From Microbacterium sp. LWH3-1.2 (GTDB taxonomy: Bacteria; Actinomycetota; Actinomycetes; Actinomycetales; Microbacteriaceae), in the NCBI RefSeq assembly GCF_040675855.1, contig NZ_JBEGIK010000001.1, positions 124,001 to 188,000 of the forward strand: a stretch of DNA of 64,000 nt, written 5' to 3'. This document shows, one piece after another, positions 58,527 through 64,000 of the stretch. A model generated the notes under the pieces. The model ran no database searches. It was not told the DNA's origin and saw only the letters and a list, made by a program, of their open reading frames with translations. The first letter of the stretch is position 1; every line of letters starts with the position of its first letter. The translations under genes were made by a program, and so were the position numbers.

Positions 58527-58637
58527 CGAACCTCCCCTCAAAGGCTAGCGTCCGTCGGGCCCTCCCGAGTCAGTGGGAATCGTCAGCGCGGCCCGTCGAC
58601 GGCGACGGCCGGAGCGAGAGGCATCACATGGCGAAGC

Positions 58638-58834
58638 GACGACGCGGTGGCCTCGGTTGTGACGGAGGTCGAGGCATGCCATTCCCGCCTCCGGGCGCTC
58701 GTGACGTGCGCGGGATCGTCGATGCTCGGCCACATCGACCAGGTCACGATGTCTGAGATGCGCTGGCTCATGGATGTCGATCTCGGGGGCACCGTGAACG
58801 TCACACAGGCGCTGCTGCCTGCACCGCGCACGAT
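58638..58834 (+). pseudogene. Internal fragment of a short-chain dehydrogenase
   Basis: VASVVTEVEACHSRLRALVT then CAGSSMLGHIDQVTMSEMRW and LMDVDLGGTVNVTQALLP correspond to the middle of an SDR (the NNAG-region equivalent is TCAGS). Both ends, including the cofactor glycines and YxxxK, are missing. The rest of 58527-59004 shows no gene. Confidence 0.55.
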
Positions 58835-59004
58835 GATCGGCCGCGAGGCGCGCCCGGGCCGTCGCGAACCTGGCGCGCGCTGCGCGCCCAGGGCGGCAGC
58901 ATCCGTCCGCACGTATATCAAGGGTCGCAGACCGAATCAACCCACTGCATCGGTCCCCGTCGCGCGCGTAGCGTCGATGTCATCCCTCATGAGAGGAGAG
59001 ATCG

Positions 59005-59202
59005 ATGGGATTCATGGACGACGCGAAGGAGACGGCCAAGGCCGTCGGCGAGAAGATCCAGGACGCGTGGGAGGACACCACCGATCGGGTCGGGGACAAG
59101 GTCGACGAGATGAAGGCTGATGCCGAAGTCAAGAAGGCCGAGGCCGAGCGCGACTCGGTGAAAACGCGCAACGACATCAAGGAAGACCTGCGGGACAGCT
59201 GA
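59005..59202 (+). CDS. Small hydrophilic stress-type protein (CsbD-like)
   Basis: 65 residues, nearly all charged helix: MGFMDDAKETAKAVGEKIQD, then repeats such as DKVDEMKADAEVKKAEAERD. Resembles CsbD/YtxH-like general stress proteins in length and composition. GAGAGGAGAG precedes the ATG. A strong terminator follows, so it is a monocistronic unit. Confidence 0.7.
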   Translation: MGFMDDAKETAKAVGEKIQDAWEDTTDRVGDKVDEMKADAEVKKAEAERDSVKTRNDIKEDLRDS

Positions 59203-59214
59203 CCCGCGGACGAT

Positions 59215-59250
59215 GAAAGCGGAGCCGACCGGGGGGCCGGCTCCGCTTTC
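59215..59250. terminator. Terminator between the stress-type gene and the epimerase gene
   Basis: Stem GAAAGCGGAGCCG (59215-59227) with its complement (59238-59250); T-run TTTC at the end. Serves converging genes. Confidence 0.85.
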
Positions 59251-59271
59251 GCTGTGCCTGGTGCGGCAGAT

Positions 59272-60216
59272 TCAGCCGATGGCGGCGATGCGCCACGAAG
59301 CAGTGACGGATGCCGCGGGCTCGATGACGAGGAGCCCCGCGTCGTAGTCGTACGACCCGGCGTTGAACGCATCGGGCGCGCACGTCATGGGCTCGACGGC
59401 GAGGCCGAGGCGGCTCTGGGCGGGGTCCGGCTTGTCGGCGGTGTGGATCTGGACCCACGGGCACGCGGCATCCCACGACATCTCGACGCCCGAGCCGGCG
59501 GGATCGGTCAGGCGCACCGTGGCGGTGCCGTCGGCGCCTCTCTCGAGACCCGTGTATGCGTGGTCGATGAACGCCGACCCGATCCGGCGCGCGGCCCGGA
59601 AGTCGAACCGATCCGGCTCGTCGGCATCCACCGCCACGAGCCCGGTCGGCGCCAGCCGGTCGTCCGTGACCGCCAGCACCCGCGACGCGGGCAGCTCCAA
59701 GGTCCACTCATCCACCAGTCCGTCGCCGGCCACGAGATAGGGATGCGGGCCGGTGCCCCACGGCGCCGGCTCGGCACTCTCGTTCCGCGCCGTCACCGAC
59801 TGGGTCAGTCCATCCGTCCCGAGGGAGAACCGGGTGGTCACGACCACACGCCACGGATACCCGGTCTGCGCCTGCACCACCGCTTCCAGCGTGACGTGGT
59901 CGGGGCCTTTGTCGATCGCGTCGAAGTCCAGCCACGCCGCGAGCCCGTGCAGCGCATGAGACCGGGCCGGCTCGGTGAGTGCCAGCTGGAAGTCGCGTCC
60001 GCCGAACGAATACGCGCCATCGACGACCCGGTTCGGCCAGGGAGCCAGCGTCGCCCCTCGATAGGATGGGCGCACCTCATCCGCGTCGAACGGGACGACG
60101 AGGTCGCGCCCGCGGTAGGTGAGCGAGCGGAGCGTCGCGCCGACGCTCGCAACGACGGCTTCGTAGTCACCGGCGCGCAGGGCGTGCTGGGTTCCGGATG
60201 CGGGGGGACGTGCCAT
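59272..60216 (-). CDS. Aldose 1-epimerase family protein
   Basis: 314 residues. Beta-sandwich mutarotase: GATLAPWPNRVVDGAYSFGG carries the substrate-binding NR, SHALHGLAAW the first catalytic His, GTGPHPYLV the second His, and LAVEPMTCAPDAFN the catalytic Glu. Interconverts alpha and beta aldoses such as arabinose or galactose. AAGGAG precedes the ATG at 60216. Follows araA on the same strand after a hairpin. Confidence 0.9.
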   Translation of the reverse strand: MARPPASGTQHALRAGDYEAVVASVGATLRSLTYRGRDLVVPFDADEVRPSYRGATLAPWPNRVVDGAYSFGGRDFQLALTEPARSHALHGLAAWLDFDAIDKGPDHVTLEAVVQAQTGYPWRVVVTTRFSLGTDGLTQSVTARNESAEPAPWGTGPHPYLVAGDGLVDEWTLELPASRVLAVTDDRLAPTGLVAVDADEPDRFDFRAARRIGSAFIDHAYTGLERGADGTATVRLTDPAGSGVEMSWDAACPWVQIHTADKPDPAQSRLGLAVEPMTCAPDAFNAGSYDYDAGLLVIEPAASVTASWRIAAIG

Positions 60217-60364
60217 GGGAGGCTCCTTGCGGATCGGGGATGCCGCCAACCAGAGTAGCGGCGAGGTACGAGGCGCCTCGAACCCAGGGATCGAGACTCG
60301 GCGCGCATCACAACCGGGGATTCGCGCCGACACCGGGGACGACGCCCCCGGCTTCACCCGGAAC

Positions 60365-60387
60365 CCCCGGTCCTGTCGAGACCGGGG
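60365..60387 (-). terminator. Hairpin after araA
   Basis: CCCCGGTC/GACCGGGG stem with a 7-nt loop, 16-38 bases beyond the araA stop. The rest of the 186-bp gap to the epimerase gene is GC-rich with no other signal. Confidence 0.6.
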
Positions 60388-60402
60388 ATTCCGGACGGGG
60401 GG

Positions 60403-61914
60403 TCAGAAGCCCTGGGCGAGGCGGTAGTACGCCTGGTTCCAGCGGAGCTCCCGCTGGAAACCGCGGACCGTGGTGTCTTCGTCGATCACGACGAGTTCGG
60501 TGGCGGCGATGTCGGCGAAGTCGCGGAACACCTCGATGCCGACCGCCGTCGTCATGACGGTGTGGTGCGCTGCGCCCGCGGCGAGCCAGCACGCCGCGCT
60601 CGTCGCGAAGTCTGGCGCGGGCTTCCACACCGCGCGGCCGACAGGGAGCTTCGGCAGGTCCGGTGCGTCGACGTTCTCCACCACGTTGGCGACGAGACGG
60701 AAGCGGTCGCGCATGTCGCTCATCGCGACGACGAGCGCGGGGCCGGGGTCCGCGGTGAACACCAGGCGCACCGGGTCGTCCTTGCCTCCGATGCCGAGCG
60801 GGTGCACCTCGAGGCGCGGCTTGGCCCTGGTGAGTGAGGGCGAGACCTCGAGCATGTGCGCGCCGAGGATCTTCTCGTCGCCCGCGACGAGGTCGTAGGT
60901 GTAGTCCTCCATGAGGCTCGCTCCCCCGGGAAGGCCCGCACCCATGACGTTGGCGACGCGCACCAGGATCGCGGTCTTCCAGTCGCCCTCGGCGCCGAAG
61001 CCGTAGCCCTCGGCCATCAGGCGCTGCACCGCGAGGCCGGGCAGCTGCTTCAGCGCGCCGAGGTCCTCGAACGACGTGGTGAACGCGCCGAACCCGCCCT
61101 CCTCGAGGAACGAGCGCAGGCCGAGCTCGATCGCCGCGCCGTCTCGCAGCGACTGGTGGCGGTCACCGTCGGGCAGCAGCTCATCGGCCACGTCGTACGT
61201 GTCGAGGTACACCTGGACCAGCGCATCGATGTCGTCGTCGGACGCTGCCTCGACCGCGGCGACGAGCTCGTTCACGCCCCACGTGTTGACCTGTACGCCG
61301 AACCGCAGCTCGGCCTCGGTCTTGTCGCCCTCGGTGACGGCGACGTAGCGCATGTTGTCGCCGAAGCGCGCGAGCTTGAGGGTGCGCGAGGCGGCCCAGC
61401 CGGCAGCGGCGCGCTGCCAGTCCTCGACCTGCTGGCGCACCGCCGGGTTCGAGACGTGGCCGACGACGGTCTTGCGCGCGACGCCGAGGCGCGTCTGGAT
61501 GTACCCGAACTCGCGGTCGCCGTGCGCCGCCTGGTTGAGGTTCATGAAGTCGAAGTCGATGTCGGCCCAGGGCAGCTCGACGTTGGCCTGAGTGTGCAGG
61601 TGCAGCAGCGGCTTCTGCAGCGCGTCGAGACCGGCGATCCACATCTTCGCCGGGCTGAACGTGTGCATCCACGCGACGACGCCGATGACCTCGTCGCGGG
61701 CGTTCACGTCGAGGGCGAGGCGGCGGATCGAGTCCGAGTCCTTGAGGACGGGCTTCCACACGACCTTGACGGGGAGGCCTTCCAGTCCGGCCGCGACGGC
61801 CTGGGACTGCTCGGCGACCTGGCGGAGGGTCTCTTCGCCGTACAGCGTCTGGCTGCCGGTGACGAACCAGATCTCGTAGGCGTCGAGCGTGGTGGACAGG
61901 GGGGTGCGGGTCAT
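60403..61914 (-). CDS. araA: L-arabinose isomerase
   Basis: 503 residues, the normal length. Converts L-arabinose to L-ribulose with a divalent metal. [20 protein letters not shown] is the family start. The catalytic and metal residues appear in GAEGDWK (Glu), [12 protein letters not shown] (Glu), ILGAHMLEV (His) and AGAAHHTVM (His). GAAGGA precedes the ATG. It follows araB by 17 bp in an araD-araB-araA operon. Confidence 0.97.
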   Translation of the reverse strand: MTRTPLSTTLDAYEIWFVTGSQTLYGEETLRQVAEQSQAVAAGLEGLPVKVVWKPVLKDSDSIRRLALDVNARDEVIGVVAWMHTFSPAKMWIAGLDALQKPLLHLHTQANVELPWADIDFDFMNLNQAAHGDREFGYIQTRLGVARKTVVGHVSNPAVRQQVEDWQRAAAGWAASRTLKLARFGDNMRYVAVTEGDKTEAELRFGVQVNTWGVNELVAAVEAASDDDIDALVQVYLDTYDVADELLPDGDRHQSLRDGAAIELGLRSFLEEGGFGAFTTSFEDLGALKQLPGLAVQRLMAEGYGFGAEGDWKTAILVRVANVMGAGLPGGASLMEDYTYDLVAGDEKILGAHMLEVSPSLTRAKPRLEVHPLGIGGKDDPVRLVFTADPGPALVVAMSDMRDRFRLVANVVENVDAPDLPKLPVGRAVWKPAPDFATSAACWLAAGAAHHTVMTTAVGIEVFRDFADIAATELVVIDEDTTVRGFQRELRWNQAYYRLAQGF

Positions 61915-61931
61915 CGTGGGTCCTTCGCGGG

Positions 61932-63554
61932 TCAGAGGGCGGAGACGGCGGCGGCTTCGACGGCGAGGCCGGCGCGATAGCGGTCCAGGTAGGCGGCGAA
62001 GCCCGCGACATCGGCGGGATCCGGTTCGGCGGTCGCAACGGCGGCGTGGGCGAAGACACGGTCGTCGAGATACGACGCGAGTTCGGGGACGGATGCTGCG
62101 GCCGCGGCATCCGTTCCGTTCACGGCCCGCGCGTACGCGGCGAGCACCGCGATGCCCCACGCGCCGCCCTCCGAGGCGGTGTCGCCGACCGACACCGGGG
62201 CGCCGATCGCGCCTGCGAGGAAGCGCTGCGCGACGCCGGCGGTGCGGAACATGCCGCCGTGCGCGAACATGCGGTCGAGCGCCACGCCCTCGCCGTCGAG
62301 CACGCGCATGCCGAGCGCGAGGGTGCCGAAGACGCCGTACAGCTGCGCGCGCATCGCGTTCGCGAGCGTCAAGCGGCTGTCCGGCGTGCGGACGAACAGC
62401 GGGCGGCCCTCGGTGAGCCCCGCGATGGGTTCGCCCGCGAGGTGGTTGTAGGCGAGCAGGCCGCCACCGTCCGCTTCGCCGTCCAGTGCTTCGCGGAAGA
62501 GGGTCTCGTAGACCGCGTCGTCGGCGAGTGGGGTTCCGGCGGCCTCGGCGAAGCGGGCGAACATGCCGGCCCAGGCCGCGAGCTCGCTCGCGCCGTTGTT
62601 GCAGTGCACCATCGCGACGGTGTCGCCGACCGGCGTCGTGACGAGGTCGAGCTCGTGGTGCACCTCGGCGAGCGGGCGCTCGAGTACGACCATCGCGAAG
62701 ATGCTCGTCCCGGCGCTCACGTTCCCTGTGCGCGGCGCGACGGCGTTCGTCGCGACCATGCCCGTGCCGGCGTCGCCCTCGGGGGCGCAGAACGCGATGC
62801 CGGGGCGCAGGGCTCCCGACGCATCGAGCAGCGCCGCGCCCTCGGCCGTGAGTGCGCCCGCGGGCGCGCCTGCGGCGAGCGACTCGGGCAGGAGCTCGGC
62901 GACGTGCGCGACCGGCAACCGGCCGGCGGCCAGCGCGTCGTAGCGCGCGAGGAGGTCGGCGTCGTAGTCGCGCGTCGCCGAGTCGATCGGGAACATCCCC
63001 GATGCGTCGCCGACGCCGAGCACCTTCGCGCCGGTCAGCTTCCAGTGGACGTAACCGGCGAGCGTCGTGACGAAGCGGATGTCGGGCACGTGCGCCTCGC
63101 CATCCAGCACGACCTGGTGCAGGTGCGCGATCGACCAGCGCAGCGGGATGTTCACGCCGAACGTCTCGGTGAGCTCGGCGGCTGCCGCGCCGGTGTTCGT
63201 GTTGCGCCACGTGCGGAAGGGGGCGAGCAGCTCGCCCGCCTCGTCGAACGCGAGGTAGCCGTGCATCATCGCCGAGACGCCGATGGCGCCGAATGTGTCG
63301 GGTGCGACGCCATGGCGCTGCTGCGCATCGGCGACGAGGTCGGCGTACGCGGCCTGAAGCCCCGACCAGACGTCGTCGAGCGAGTAGGTCCAGAGGCCGC
63401 CGTCGAACCGGTTCTCCCACGCGTGAGAGCCGACCGCCAAGACGGCCGCCGGGTCGTCGGCGTCGACAAGACAGGCCTTGATTCGCGTCGATCCGAGCTC
63501 GATGCCGAGCGCGGTACGCCCTTCGCGGATGGCCTGGGACGCACCATTCGTCAT
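61932..63554 (-). CDS. araB: Ribulokinase / FGGY family carbohydrate kinase
   Basis: 540 residues. N-terminal FGGY domain with phosphate-binding [20 protein letters not shown]. The middle has [14 protein letters not shown], and the C-terminal domain has [20 protein letters not shown] and a [12 protein letters not shown] end. Phosphorylates L-ribulose. Its context between araD and araA supports this call, although other pentulose kinases look alike. The start overlaps the araD stop (ATGA). Confidence 0.9.
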   Translation of the reverse strand: MTNGASQAIREGRTALGIELGSTRIKACLVDADDPAAVLAVGSHAWENRFDGGLWTYSLDDVWSGLQAAYADLVADAQQRHGVAPDTFGAIGVSAMMHGYLAFDEAGELLAPFRTWRNTNTGAAAAELTETFGVNIPLRWSIAHLHQVVLDGEAHVPDIRFVTTLAGYVHWKLTGAKVLGVGDASGMFPIDSATRDYDADLLARYDALAAGRLPVAHVAELLPESLAAGAPAGALTAEGAALLDASGALRPGIAFCAPEGDAGTGMVATNAVAPRTGNVSAGTSIFAMVVLERPLAEVHHELDLVTTPVGDTVAMVHCNNGASELAAWAGMFARFAEAAGTPLADDAVYETLFREALDGEADGGGLLAYNHLAGEPIAGLTEGRPLFVRTPDSRLTLANAMRAQLYGVFGTLALGMRVLDGEGVALDRMFAHGGMFRTAGVAQRFLAGAIGAPVSVGDTASEGGAWGIAVLAAYARAVNGTDAAAAASVPELASYLDDRVFAHAAVATAEPDPADVAGFAAYLDRYRAGLAVEAAAVSAL

Positions 63555-64000
63555 CGTTCGACCTCCCCGTCGCTCTCGCCGGCACCGTCGCGACGCTCGT
63601 CGGTGCTCTGCCCGTACACGTTCTGATACCGGTCGTAGAGACTGTCGATCGCGTGCTGGGGAATCGGGATCAGCGGGCCGGCCTCACGCGCGTAGTGCAC
63701 GGTGCGGGCGACGTCCTCGACCATGACGGCGGCCTTCACCGCGTCCTTGGCCGAGACGCCGATGGTGAAGGGGCCATGGTTCTGCATCAGCACCGCGCGC
63801 GAGCGGTGACCGGTGAGCGTGTCGACGATGCCGCGGCCGATCGAGTCGTCGCCGATGATCGCGAACGGACCCACCGGGATGGGTCCGCCGAACTCGTCGG
63901 CCATCGCAGTGATGACGCACGGGATCTCCTCGCCACGCGCCGCCCACGCGACGGCGAAGGTCGAGTGCGTGTGCACCACTCCCCCGACCTCGGCCATGTT
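63551..64000 (-). CDS. araD: L-ribulose-5-phosphate 4-epimerase, C-terminal part (cut by window edge)
   Basis: 149 residues are visible. Class II aldolase fold: [13 protein letters not shown] holds two zinc His residues and [11 protein letters not shown] the third. [10 protein letters not shown] near the end is typical of AraD. Converts L-ribulose 5-phosphate to D-xylulose 5-phosphate. The N-terminus lies beyond the window. The last 20 residues are a polar tail. Confidence 0.93.
   Translation of the reverse strand, partial: NMAEVGGVVHTHSTFAVAWAARGEEIPCVITAMADEFGGPIPVGPFAIIGDDSIGRGIVDTLTGHRSRAVLMQNHGPFTIGVSAKDAVKAAVMVEDVARTVHYAREAGPLIPIPQHAIDSLYDRYQNVYGQSTDERRDGAGESDGEVER

Noticed and set aside
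60403..63585. 1060-residue open frame giving an araA fusion
   Set aside because: The upstream part is antisense-like Arg-rich sequence overlapping araB; the conserved araA start with a ribosome binding site is at 61914.

Overview
The window is chromosomal DNA from a very GC-rich actinobacterium, most likely Microbacterium or a close relative in the Microbacteriaceae. This rests on third-position G/C codon use, the ActP/DUF485 and LytS/LytT arrangement, dual CIRCE and HAIR-like heat-shock operators, and many genes that have a TANNNT box only 6-7 nt before the start codon (the actinobacterial leaderless-mRNA layout). Genes are dense on both strands, with many 4-nt ATGA/GTGA overlaps.

Layout. 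1-9.2 kb: end of an MFS transporter with a divergent TetR regulator, an alpha/beta hydrolase, a MarR/FAD-monooxygenase divergon, an HNH protein, a HAD phosphatase, pgi, a secreted transglycosylase-like protein and a DUF899 protein. 9.3-9.75 kb: two almost identical, tandem small-RNA genes, each with a -35/-10 promoter, upstream direct repeats and an intrinsic terminator. 9.75-15.8 kb: two DUF485/sodium-solute-symporter pairs flanking a LytS/LytT two-component system. 15.8-29.9 kb: housekeeping and accessory genes (DUF2207 protein, MarR, ABC exporter, tdk, hsp20, L-serine ammonia-lyase, NAD(P)HX dehydratase, phosphatase, AlkZ-like protein, S4 protein, and an ArsR operon under a 32-bp perfect palindrome). 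30-38.5 kb: a LacI-controlled carbohydrate operon (two oxidoreductases, cupin, Lpl-type ABC importer, DUF624 protein). 39.7-51.9 kb: a deoxysugar locus with a large secreted beta-helix protein (GH141-like), aldo/keto reductase, KDPG-type aldolase, enolase-superfamily dehydratase, GntR regulator, mutarotase and ABC importer. Several catabolic genes in it are broken.

52.4-57.6 kb is a small genomic island inserted at the 3' end of tRNA-Arg(ACG). A 40-bp copy of the tRNA 3' end lies at the far side. The island holds hypothetical, TPR, leucine-rich, DUF4279 and alpha/beta-hydrolase genes plus a gutted IS481-like element, and no integrase is visible. 57.7-64 kb: gene remnants (YjbR, SDR), a small stress-type protein, aldose epimerase and the arabinose genes araD-araB-araA (araD cut by the window edge).

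How the genes relate. The two carbohydrate import operons and the ara genes describe an organism living on plant or polysaccharide sugars. The beta-helix protein and the deoxysugar locus share AT-rich operator-like sites, which suggests one regulon, probably under the local GntR protein. The TetR regulator at the left end probably also controls the DUF899 gene 8 kb away, because both carry the same 17-bp palindrome.
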